From positions 1 to 64,000 of the forward strand of contig JACPWG010000049.1 in the NCBI GenBank assembly GCA_016197205.1: a stretch of DNA of 64,000 nt, in the 5' to 3' direction. Positions 24,537 to 32,472 of the stretch are shown here, in pieces (positions within the stretch are counted from its first letter, which is position 1; each line of letters opens with the position of its first letter). Both the position numbers and the translations under genes were made by a program. The notes below the pieces were generated by a model, which did no database searches, was not told the DNA's origin, and saw nothing but the letters and a program-made list of their open reading frames with translations. The DNA comes from Planctomycetota bacterium. Lineage in GTDB: Bacteria > Planctomycetota > MHYJ01 > WSZJ01 > JACPWG01.

Positions 24537-26594
24537 GTGAAAAGAGCGTTCCCCCTGGCCGCGACGATCGCCTTCGTCCTGGCCGCCGCCGCGACCGACG
24601 CCGTCGCCCAGGAGCGGGCGAAGGACGCCCTGCGTCAGGATCTCGATTTCGCCCGCGGCAAGGTCTACCCGGCCCTCGTCAACATCGGCGTCGTCTCGCG
24701 CGACTTCAGCGGCGGCCGCACGCAACGCGCGCCCGCGGCCGGGAGCGGCGTTATCGTCAGCCCCGGCGGGCACGTCCTCACGAACTTCCACGTCGCCGGC
24801 AACACCACCCAGATCACCTGCACGCTGCCCACCGGCGAGCAGATCGACGCCGACGTCGTGACCCACGACCCCATGACCGACCTCTCCGTGCTGAAGCTCC
24901 GGCTTGACCGTCGCACGGATACGACGCTGCCCATCCCCTTCGCCGCGCTCGGCGACTCGGCCGCGCTCCACGTCGGCGATTACGTCCTCGCGATGGGGAA
25001 TCCCCTCGCCCTCTCCTCCTCCATGACGCTCGGCGTCGTCTCGAACACGAAGCGCGTGTTCACGGACTTCACTGGCACCGACGTCGAGGACATGGACCTG
25101 GGCGCGGGCGAGCGGACCGGCGTCTTCACCCGCTGGATCCAGCACGACGCCCTGATCCTCCCCGGCAATTCCGGCGGCCCGCTCGTCAACCTGCGCGGCG
25201 AGGTCGTCGGCATCAACGAGCTGGGCGGCTCGGGCATGGGCTTCGCCATCCCGTCCAACCTCGCGGCCCAGGTGCTGAACCAGGCGCTCACCTATGCGGA
25301 AGTCCGGCGCGGCTGGCTGGGCATCACCGTCCTCCCGGTGCGGAAGATCGGGCGCGATACGGGCGCGCTGATCTCGGCCGTCGGACCCGCGTCCCCCGCC
25401 GAGAAGGCCGGCCTCCAGCCCGGCGACATCCTCCTTGCCCTCGACGACCAGCCGGTGAACGTGCGGTTCTTCGAAGAGGTCCCCCTGCTCTACCAACAGT
25501 TCGCCGAAATGACCGTTGGGCGCGAGGTCGCCGTGACCGTCCTGCGCAAGGGGCAGGAGACGAAATTGAAAGCCACCGTCGCGCGGATGGAGAAGTTTCG
25601 CGGCGAGGAGGAGGAGTGCCTCGACATGGGCATCACGGTCGAGGAAATCACGGGCCCGATGGCACTGGCGCGGCGCTACACGTCGACCGAGGGCGTCATC
25701 GTGACCGGCCTGCGTCCCGGGCAGCGGCTCGAGAGCGCGCGGCCCGCCATTCAGGGCGGGGACGTGCTCCTCGCCATCGACGGCAAGCCGGTCAAGGACC
25801 TGGCGAGCTTCCGGACCCTGATCGCCGCCATCGGCAAGAGCCAGGAGTTCGTCGTGGCCTACCGACGCCGCGACGAGCAGCTCGTCACGCTCGTGAAGGC
25901 GCTTCCGGACAAGCCGTCGAAGTCCGGGAAGGAGCTGCCGAAGGCCTGGCTGGGCGTGAGGTCGCAGGTGGTGACGCCCGACGTGGCAAAGGCGATCGGC
26001 AGCGCCGGCACGAAGGGCTTCCGGGTCACGGAGGTCCTCTCGTGGACCGAGGCGGCGAACGCCGGGTTCCAGGTCGGAGACGTGATCGTCGCGATCGCCG
26101 GGACGAAGCTGACCGCTTCGCGTCCCCAGGACGCCGAGGACCTGCGCCGGACGGTCGAGGATCTGCCGATCGGGGACAAGGCGGAGTTCACGGTCCTCAG
26201 GAAGGGCGCCGAAGTGAAATTGTCGGTGATGATGCAGGAGCACCCGTCCTCCGCGATCGACGCGAAATCCAGCCAGCAGAAGGAACTCGAGTTCGCGGTC
26301 CGCGAAGTCACCTTCCCGGACCGGATCGAGCACAAGTGGGACAAGGACCAGAAAGGGGTTCTCGTCGTGGACGTGACGATGGGCGGCTGGGCCAGCATGG
26401 CCGGGCTGCAGACGCAGGACCTGGTCGTCACGATCGCGGGGAAGGAGGTCTCGGACATCCCCTCCTTCGAGAAGGACATGCAGGAAGTGCTGAAGAGCCG
26501 CCCGAAGGTGGTGGAGTTCTTCGTGCGCCGCGGCTACCGCACGCACTTCGTCTTCGTCTCCCCGGACTGGGCGAAGGTCCCGGAGGCCAAGTAG
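24537..26594 (+). CDS. Secreted trypsin-like serine protease with multiple PDZ domains (HtrA/DegP-like)
   Basis: The 685-residue protein has a signal peptide (1-25, cut near AVAQ) and a trypsin domain with the full triad: His85 (NFHVAG), Asp115 (DPMTDLSVL) and Ser212 (LPGNSGGPL). About four PDZ-like modules follow, beginning near 292 (WLGITVLPV), 385, 490 (WLGVRSQVV) and 600. HtrA enzymes usually carry one or two PDZ domains, so this is long. It probably degrades or checks proteins in the periplasm. The start is GTG at 24537 with TGGAGGTG just upstream. The next gene encodes a degenerate paralogue, probably co-transcribed. Confidence 0.93.
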   Translation: MKRAFPLAATIAFVLAAAATDAVAQERAKDALRQDLDFARGKVYPALVNIGVVSRDFSGGRTQRAPAAGSGVIVSPGGHVLTNFHVAGNTTQITCTLPTGEQIDADVVTHDPMTDLSVLKLRLDRRTDTTLPIPFAALGDSAALHVGDYVLAMGNPLALSSSMTLGVVSNTKRVFTDFTGTDVEDMDLGAGERTGVFTRWIQHDALILPGNSGGPLVNLRGEVVGINELGGSGMGFAIPSNLAAQVLNQALTYAEVRRGWLGITVLPVRKIGRDTGALISAVGPASPAEKAGLQPGDILLALDDQPVNVRFFEEVPLLYQQFAEMTVGREVAVTVLRKGQETKLKATVARMEKFRGEEEECLDMGITVEEITGPMALARRYTSTEGVIVTGLRPGQRLESARPAIQGGDVLLAIDGKPVKDLASFRTLIAAIGKSQEFVVAYRRRDEQLVTLVKALPDKPSKSGKELPKAWLGVRSQVVTPDVAKAIGSAGTKGFRVTEVLSWTEAANAGFQVGDVIVAIAGTKLTASRPQDAEDLRRTVEDLPIGDKAEFTVLRKGAEVKLSVMMQEHPSSAIDAKSSQQKELEFAVREVTFPDRIEHKWDKDQKGVLVVDVTMGGWASMAGLQTQDLVVTIAGKEVSDIPSFEKDMQEVLKSRPKVVEFFVRRGYRTHFVFVSPDWAKVPEAK

Positions 26595-26693
26595 CGCGCG
26601 TCGGGCGCGGCGTCGGGGGACGGGCGCGGACGGACCGTCAGTCGAATACGGTGAATACCTGAGGCAACGAAAACCCTGCGAAAGGACACGTGC

Positions 26694-27695
26694 ATGAAGC
26701 GCTCGATCCGACCCTTGATGCTCGGCGCCGCGCTGGTGGCCGGGCTGGCCGGGCTTCCCTCCGTCGGCGTCGCGGACGAGACGGGGGACCGCCTGAAGGC
26801 CCTGCTCGACAAGTACGCCCCGTCCGTCGTCACGGTGAAGCTCGTCCTGAAGACGGAGATGTCGATGGGCGGGCGCAGCCAGGACCAGGAGTCCCGCATG
26901 GACATGCACGGGGCCGTGGTGGACCCTGAGGGCCTCGTGATGGTGTCGAGCCTGGCGCTGTCGGGCGACAGCCTGGGCGAGATGATGGGGGGGCGGGGGC
27001 AGGGGCTGGAGATGAAGATCACGCCGACCGACATCAAGGTCGTCTTCGAGCGCGAGGACAAGGAGTACACCGCCTTCCTGGCCGCGACGGACTCGAAGCT
27101 CGGCCTGGGCTTCCTGAAGGTCGAGGACCTGGGCGACCGTAAGCTCGCCGCCGTCGACTTCGGGTCGTGTGCTTCCCCCGGCCTGGGGGACATGGTCGCG
27201 GGCGTCGGGCGCCAGAAGAAGGGGTACGACTACGCGCCGTACTTCGAGAGCGCGCGCGTGAGCGGCGAGATTGCGAAGCCGCGGAAGGCGTGGATGCTGG
27301 ACGGCTCGATCTCGGGCGCGGGCCTGCCCGTCTTCACGGGCGCGGGCCAGGTCATCGGCGTGCTGACGACGATTTCCGACGGCGTGAAGGACGAGGACGA
27401 CGGCGGCGGCGGGCGCGGCTTCGGCCGCATGATGCGCATGCTCTCGGGCGGCGGCATGGGCGGCGGCGGGACCTCGCAGTTCGTCCTGCCGGGCGCCGTG
27501 GTGAAGGGCCTCGTCGCGCAGGCGAAGACGAAGGCCGTGGAGGTCGCCGCGGAGCGCGCGAAGCAGAAGGCGGAAGAGGCGAAGGACGGCGACAAGAAGG
27601 ACGACAAAAAAGACGAGAAAAAAGACGAGAAAAAGGCGGACGGGAAAGGCGGCGACGAGGACGACGAAGACGACAAGGGCGCCGGGAAGAAGTGA
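26694..27695 (+). CDS. Secreted degenerate trypsin-like protease paralogue
   Basis: The 333-residue protein has a signal peptide (1-27) and a trypsin-fold sequence that parallels its neighbour but has lost the catalytic residues. The His position reads VMVSSLALSG instead of LTNFHVAG, and the Ser region reads ISGAGLPVF instead of GNSGGPLV. There is no PDZ domain. The C-terminal 50 residues are a charged Lys/Asp/Glu tail rich in KKDEKK repeats. It may be a non-catalytic partner or regulator of the upstream protease; that is inference from adjacency (99 bp gap, same strand). The ATG has GAAAGGA upstream. Confidence 0.8.
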   Translation: MKRSIRPLMLGAALVAGLAGLPSVGVADETGDRLKALLDKYAPSVVTVKLVLKTEMSMGGRSQDQESRMDMHGAVVDPEGLVMVSSLALSGDSLGEMMGGRGQGLEMKITPTDIKVVFEREDKEYTAFLAATDSKLGLGFLKVEDLGDRKLAAVDFGSCASPGLGDMVAGVGRQKKGYDYAPYFESARVSGEIAKPRKAWMLDGSISGAGLPVFTGAGQVIGVLTTISDGVKDEDDGGGGRGFGRMMRMLSGGGMGGGGTSQFVLPGAVVKGLVAQAKTKAVEVAAERAKQKAEEAKDGDKKDDKKDEKKDEKKADGKGGDEDDEDDKGAGKK

Positions 27696-28248
27696 TTTCG
27701 CGCACCGGGGCCGCGGCCGGGGCAAGGGCCCGGCCGCGGCCCGGTGCCGACCCGTCAGCGGGCGCGGCGAGCCGAAGGGGAGGGGCGACGGACCGACCCC
27801 GGGAAAGGCGACAAAGCTCCGACCTGCGCCTGAGCATCACGTCCGGTTGAAAGCTCCCGCCTCGGCGAGGGATGGATCCCCGTGCGCTCTTCCTTCGTCC
27901 TGAGCTTAGCTGCCGCTCGCGGTCCGCAAGGCGCGCCCGCGGCGGACGATCACGGTGTGCTCTCAGGAGACCCGCTCAGCGTGTGTCGCCGAAACGCCGG
28001 AGTACCCGGCGGACGCCGGGGGCGGAGCACGCGCGCCAGCAGCAGCTCGGCGAAGACGCGGCCGACGGCCGAGGCGATCTCCAGGAGTCACCGGACATCC
28101 GGCCGCAGACGGTCGATGCGCTCCAGGAGCGTATGCGGCGTCGCGAGTTCCGCGTTGAGCCGGAGCAGCACGTCGCCAGCGGAGCTTCGAAGCCGGCGCT
28201 CGCGCCGGTTGGCGGGATTCTAGAGGAGCCGTCCGGACGGCAATAGCC
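27696..28248. other. Intergenic region, possibly with decayed coding sequence
   Basis: No intact gene is supported. A short minus-strand stretch near 28090-28200 reads DVLLRLNAELATPHTLLERI with protein-like composition, then stops and shifts frame; it may be a gene remnant, but no family is recognised. Confidence 0.3.
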
Positions 28249-28277
28249 TTGACAGCACGCTGCGTCGCTTCTAGGAT
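28249..28277 (+). promoter_or_regulatory. Strong putative sigma-70 promoter
   Basis: TTGACA at 28249-28254 and TAGGAT at 28272-28277 with 17-base spacing, 30 bases before the ATG of the 74-aa gene. Confidence 0.7.
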
Positions 28278-28306
28278 GAAGCGCAGTCCAAGCAGGAGGT
28301 AGGTCG

Positions 28307-28531
28307 ATGAAGTCCGAGCACGAGGTTGCACTCGAGATCCTGACCGCGCAGCCAGACCACAAGATGGCCCTGGGCGACTTGGCGCGGGCGATGTCGAACC
28401 GCCGGGCTCTCGGCTTCGGGGTGGAGGCGATTGATGTCGTTCACGCCCTGCAGTGGGAGCAGAAGGTCATCTACAATCCTGACGAGGAATCTGTAACTCT
28501 GGCGGAGCCGCAAGTCATCCTCAACTCGTAG
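28307..28531 (+). CDS. Small protein upstream of the HD phosphohydrolase
   Basis: A 74-residue acidic protein (MKSEHEVALEILTAQPDHKM) with a strong AGGAGGT site eight bases before its ATG and a near-consensus promoter. The pattern (LGDLARAMSNRR, VVHALQWEQKVIYNPDEESV) suggests a small winged-helix-like fold, but this is a guess. The HD gene begins 13 bp after its stop, so the two are very likely one transcription unit. It may be a regulator or partner of the HD enzyme. Confidence 0.75.
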   Translation: MKSEHEVALEILTAQPDHKMALGDLARAMSNRRALGFGVEAIDVVHALQWEQKVIYNPDEESVTLAEPQVILNS

Positions 28532-28544
28532 GGACGACGCGGCC

Positions 28545-30071
28545 GTGAGACTCGCCCCTCATGTTATCCGGGATGTGCTGCACGGCTACATTCCGCACGA
28601 TGACTTGGATCGGGCACTGATCGACACTCCCATCGTTCAGCGACTCAGGTACATTCGTCAGAACGATGTCGCATACCTTGTCTACCCCTCCCTAAACACG
28701 ACCCGTTTTGAGCACTCCCTGGGCGTCATGCACGTCGCAGGGCTACTCGCCGAGTCCGCGGTCGCCGGGCCGGGGGCGCAGGGGGCGGGTGGGTACTTGG
28801 ATGCTCTTCTTCACGCCATTCCCGACGATTCCGGCGCCCCCCATGCCGATGCCCGGGACATTTTCATCCGCGCGGCGCGCTGGTATGGGCTTCTGCATGA
28901 TGTAGGACATCTTCCGCTCAGCCATCTCGTAGAGCACTGCTTGGCGGATCAGATGTCTGTTTTGTACCCGGATACGCGCTTCGCCAAGTTGCACGAGGCT
29001 GCTGGAGAGTACTTGGTCCAGCACAATCCCGGTCTACGCGAAGTCTTCGACCGGGACCCGGCGGCGGGATGGTTGGTACGCCAACTCATGAGCGCGAAGA
29101 GTGCGACGCCCGTGCTGCAGCCGCTAAAGGACATCGTCGATGGAGAAGTTGATGCGGACCGGATTGACTCCACGGCGCGCGATGGCCTCCAGTCCGGTGG
29201 CGACTATGGGCACTATGACATCTCGCGTTTGACGCGCCATGCGATGCTGAATCGGCGCGGGGACCGCTGGAGGATGCTCTTCACCACCCGCGCAGTCAGC
29301 GCGATCGAGAGTCTCCTGGTCGAGCGCTGCAAGACCTACCGCTGGATCCACTACAAGCCGAAGGTCGTTGCCTTCAAGAACGCCTTCCGGCATTGCCTGG
29401 CATCCGTACCCTTCGATCCTGCCCGGTGGCACGCGGACCGCTACGTCCAGGCCTGCGGCTACCTCGACGATGCACATGTGATGGGCTTGCTCGGGGAGGT
29501 GAACGCAGTCGCCCCGATCCATGCCCAGCGCGCTCGTGACGCGATCCTTCGACGCGCGAATACGGCAAGGCCCCTATGGAAGCGTCGGGATGAATTCCGG
29601 CGAATCTCTGGGCTGGTCGCGGCGAAATTGGGGGATATCGGCCTGCGGCTATTCGACCCGAAATTCCCAGTCCTGAACATCCTCGCCACGACATGGGTCG
29701 CGCCACTGGAAGGGGCGCTCAATCAAGGGGGGCCGAGGGACGTTTACTACCTCGTCAGCAAAACGCACCTTGAGCCCTTCGAGCCGCGGAGCCGCGGCAG
29801 CCGGATCGGAAGCTACGAAGTGCTCGGACACCAGCGGCTTGACCCCATCCTCCTCACGGATGAATCCAGGATGGTCAAGTCCCTTCGGGATGTGATGATG
29901 GCGGAGGCAGAAATCGGAGTCACCGTGTTGTGTGCGGCGGACGATCCTCGAACGCCAGCGGACTTCGAGGAGCACTTTGTTCGGGTGGCGGCGGAGATGC
30001 TGGGGCAATGGCGGACAAAGGTAACGGCGATGGTCCTCAACGACATGCTCAAGGAAATCCAGAGCGAGTAG
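28545..30071 (+). CDS. HD-domain phosphohydrolase, SAMHD1/dGTPase-like
   Basis: The 508-residue protein carries the HD metal site: His57 (RFEHSLGVMHVAG), His118-Asp119 (LLHDVGHLPLSH) and a later Asp near 203-205 (EVDADRID). The spacing and the second histidine segment match SAMHD1-like and dGTPase-like proteins, which hydrolyse dNTPs to nucleosides and triphosphate. The C-terminal 250 residues are less conserved. The start is GTG at 28545. Such enzymes can deplete dNTPs during phage infection, and a protein kinase is encoded convergently only 17 bp away, but no direct evidence of a defence role exists here. Base composition is less GC-rich than its neighbours, hinting at transfer. Confidence 0.88.
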   Translation: MRLAPHVIRDVLHGYIPHDDLDRALIDTPIVQRLRYIRQNDVAYLVYPSLNTTRFEHSLGVMHVAGLLAESAVAGPGAQGAGGYLDALLHAIPDDSGAPHADARDIFIRAARWYGLLHDVGHLPLSHLVEHCLADQMSVLYPDTRFAKLHEAAGEYLVQHNPGLREVFDRDPAAGWLVRQLMSAKSATPVLQPLKDIVDGEVDADRIDSTARDGLQSGGDYGHYDISRLTRHAMLNRRGDRWRMLFTTRAVSAIESLLVERCKTYRWIHYKPKVVAFKNAFRHCLASVPFDPARWHADRYVQACGYLDDAHVMGLLGEVNAVAPIHAQRARDAILRRANTARPLWKRRDEFRRISGLVAAKLGDIGLRLFDPKFPVLNILATTWVAPLEGALNQGGPRDVYYLVSKTHLEPFEPRSRGSRIGSYEVLGHQRLDPILLTDESRMVKSLRDVMMAEAEIGVTVLCAADDPRTPADFEEHFVRVAAEMLGQWRTKVTAMVLNDMLKEIQSE

Positions 30072-30088
30072 CGACGTGAACCCGGTGG

Positions 30089-31060
30089 TCAACCCCGCAA
30101 CAGGCCGTCGATCATCTGCAGGAATTGCTGCGCGTCCTGCATGCGATGTGCGGCCGTTTGAGAGGGCACGATGATCCTGGCCAGGATATTCCAAATCTGC
30201 TGAATCTCCGCCCGCTCGGGGAACTGGTTGCTCAGGCTTGACCAGGCGTCATTCAGTGTACTCGGGTCAACATTGGGCCGATCGGGAAGCGCGAGCATCC
30301 AGTAGATCACCTTCCCCAGCATGAATACATCATCCCCGGGATCCCAGTCGTCATTCCGAAAGCGCCGCCAGGGCGGGATCCAATCACGGCTGCCCAGCGA
30401 GTCCCCGGGGGCAGTCAAGCGCGTGTGGTCTTCGTCGTTCGTAAACACGATGCCAAAGTCGCCCAGGACCAGTCGTCCATCGGCAGTGACGAAGATGTTC
30501 TTGGGCTTTACGTCCCGATGAACGAACCGCTGGGCGTGAACCTCGACGACGGCCTCGATGACGCCACGAATATCGCCCAGGGTCTTTTTCACCCGTCCAG
30601 TGTACTCCGCCCGCCGCGCAGCCAGGGTTCCGCCCGCAAGTAGTTCCATGACGAACCAACCACCATCGCCGTCGGCATCATGATCCAGGAGCCGGATACT
30701 GTGGGGGTGCCGAACTTTCCGCATCGCGGCCGCCTCGCGCTTGAGGCGGGCGCGAGCATTCTGCTCCTCTCCCTGATCCGACAGGCGGTGGGGGACTTTT
30801 AGGGCAGCGATGGTATCAGGCGGCGGGTAGCAGTACCTGCGAATTGTCGCAAGGAGGTCGCCAGCGGCTTCTTCCCGGGTTCCCTGCCCAGGCCACACAA
30901 CCGCACCAAGATTCGTGAGCAATTTCGCTGTCTTTTTGGCGAGTGCATCCGGGTTCCAGAGGGAGACATCAGCCACCTTGTAGACGATGCCTCCCCCGCC
31001 GCTTCCAATCGGGGCTGGCTCCAGGATCCTCCAGCGTCCGTACGATTGAGCTGTCCCCAC
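30089..31060 (-). CDS. Hanks-type Ser/Thr protein kinase
   Basis: The 323-residue soluble kinase has a glycine loop (IGSGGGGIVYKV, 18-29), the ATP-binding Lys88 (AALKVP), the catalytic HRDVKPKN (181-188) and DFG (201-203). A roughly 55-residue insertion lies between the glycine loop and the lysine, which is unusual. There is no membrane segment or extracellular domain, unlike many planctomycete PknB proteins. The start is GTG at 31060 preceded by AAGGAGCGACTC. It converges on the HD gene with 17 bp between stops, so the two may form a functional module despite opposite strands. Confidence 0.92.
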   Translation of the reverse strand: MGTAQSYGRWRILEPAPIGSGGGGIVYKVADVSLWNPDALAKKTAKLLTNLGAVVWPGQGTREEAAGDLLATIRRYCYPPPDTIAALKVPHRLSDQGEEQNARARLKREAAAMRKVRHPHSIRLLDHDADGDGGWFVMELLAGGTLAARRAEYTGRVKKTLGDIRGVIEAVVEVHAQRFVHRDVKPKNIFVTADGRLVLGDFGIVFTNDEDHTRLTAPGDSLGSRDWIPPWRRFRNDDWDPGDDVFMLGKVIYWMLALPDRPNVDPSTLNDAWSSLSNQFPERAEIQQIWNILARIIVPSQTAAHRMQDAQQFLQMIDGLLRG

Positions 31061-31077
31061 GAGTCGCTCCTTCGTTA

Positions 31078-31562
31078 CTACTCGCCCACGCCTATGCTAA
31101 GAGGCTTCGAGCGGATTGCCTGGGCGAAGAGGCGGGTCCACCAGCGTTGAGCCCCGGGAACCAGACGCCCCGCCAATGACGCCGGCCGGAGCCGGCTCAC
31201 GAAGCACGCTCCGGAAGGTCCCGTATCGTCGAGCCGGATCGTCCCGCCGTGCCCCACGCAGATCTCCTTGGCGATGCACAGCCCCAGCCGGGGCCCATCC
31301 TTCCTGCCCATCGTTTCGATCGCGCCGATGAGCCTCGGCTTGAACTCCTCCGGCACGCCCGGCCCCGTGTCCCGCACCCGGAACTCACGCGACCTTCCGC
31401 CGGGCGGCAGGTCAGGCCGAGCCGATCACCGATCGGCATCACCGCGGGCGCGTTCTCTGAGAGATTGGAGATCTCGCGCTTGAGCTTGTCCTGGTCAACG
31501 CGGAGCCTGCCATCGAAATCCAGAACGCGCTCGAAATCGAACTCCGAGGTGTCCAGGTGCAT
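31078..31562 (-). pseudogene. Decayed C-terminal fragment of a sensor histidine kinase
   Basis: The minus strand encodes HATPase motifs in two frames. From 31562 it reads VDQDKLKREISNLSENAPAV (N-box like, with NLSENA), then a frame break near 31395 is followed by RDTGPGVPEEF (G1-like) and RLGLCIAKEICVGHGGTI (G2-like) down to a stop at 31078. No sensor or dimerisation domain precedes it. It is best read as a truncated, frameshifted kinase remnant. It lies just upstream of the protein kinase gene. Confidence 0.75.
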
Positions 31563-31865
31563 AGGACTCTGAAATCGGAGTCTACTGGACGGTGTTCCTC
31601 GAAACAACGGAAAACTCCTCCCAGGCTGTCGGCTCCTGGGGCCGTTCGGGAGCATCGACCCCGTTGCCGGAGGGAGGGCGTGTGGACATGTGTCGCGTGC
31701 GAAGTTTCTTCCCCAGCCCCCCACGTTGTGACGCGACGAGGTCAGTCCGCAACCTCCGCCGGAACAGAGTCTCGCACGATGGGCGGATCCCTCCTGCGCC
31801 GGGCGCGACGAGCCGACGGGAAGCGGCGCTTGGCCAGCCCCCGGAACAGCAGCGCAAGTTCCGCC

Positions 31866-31895
31866 TTGCGCCAGGGCCTCGCGCTTGGTTACAAT
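31866..31895 (+). promoter_or_regulatory. Putative sigma-70 promoter of the truncated gene at 31962
   Basis: TTGCGC at 31866-31871 and TACAAT at 31890-31895, spacing 18. Confidence 0.35.
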
Positions 31896-31961
31896 CTCGG
31901 GCATCGGCGACGCATCAGTTCGCGTTCCCTTGCCTCTTCGCTCCAGGGGAGCGACTGCGCC

Positions 31962-32305
31962 ATGCCCTTGCGCGATCATTTCCATCCCCCACTCAGCGTT
32001 CGCCGCCACTGGCATGCCTTTCACAATGCCTGGGCCACCTACCTCGCAGCCGACCTGAACAGCCGCCTCCCGGCGAATTGCTTCGCCGAGGCGAACGTTC
32101 AGTTCGGCATCGAAATCGACGTGGCGTCGTGGCGGGAGTCCGGCGGGGGCGGCGGGCCTGCGGCTACCACCGTCGAGAGTGCGGAGAGCACGGCCTCCCC
32201 ATGGACGCCGCCGGCGCCCACGGCGACCGTCGACTTCACGCTGCTCGGAGACGTCGCGGAGATCCTTGTGTACGCGACGGAAGGGGGCCCCTCCCGCCAA
32301 AGAGG
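31962..32305 (+). pseudogene. N-terminal fragment of a DUF4058-type family protein
   Basis: The ATG at 31962 opens MPLRDHFHPPLSVRRHWHAF, then NAWATYLAADLNSRLP, VQFGIEIDVASW and PWTPPAPTATVDF, a pattern I associate with a DUF4058-annotated family common in Planctomycetota and cyanobacteria. At about 32300 the similarity stops (EILVYATEGG), where the family normally continues into a long conserved C-terminal half. The frame then runs on as low-complexity sequence overlapping the U32 gene. It therefore looks truncated by deletion. AGGGGAG upstream is a likely surviving ribosome-binding site. Confidence 0.6.
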
Positions 32306-32363
32306 CATGTTGCTTGACTTGGCTGCTCGTTCCCGCGCAGTGCCGGCTCTTTTCGCTTTACGA

Positions 32364-32392
32364 TTGAACGGCCGGGCGCCTGCCGTTATGAT
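32364..32392 (+). promoter_or_regulatory. Putative sigma-70 promoter of the U32 gene
   Basis: TTGAAC at 32364-32369 and TATGAT at 32387-32392, spacing 17, about 80 bases before the ATG at 32473. Confidence 0.6.
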
Positions 32393-32472
32393 GGCGCGCG
32401 TGCCTGAGGCCTTCCCGTGGGCCTCGGCCCCCCGCGCGCCCGCGCCGCGCCGCGACTCACCTCCCCCTTTCG

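Noticed and set aside
24147..27725. 1192-aa minus-strand open frame opposite the two protease genes
   Set aside because: It is antisense to two clear signal-peptide proteases and is dominated by Arg, His, Asp and Leu runs typical of a shadow frame in GC-rich DNA.
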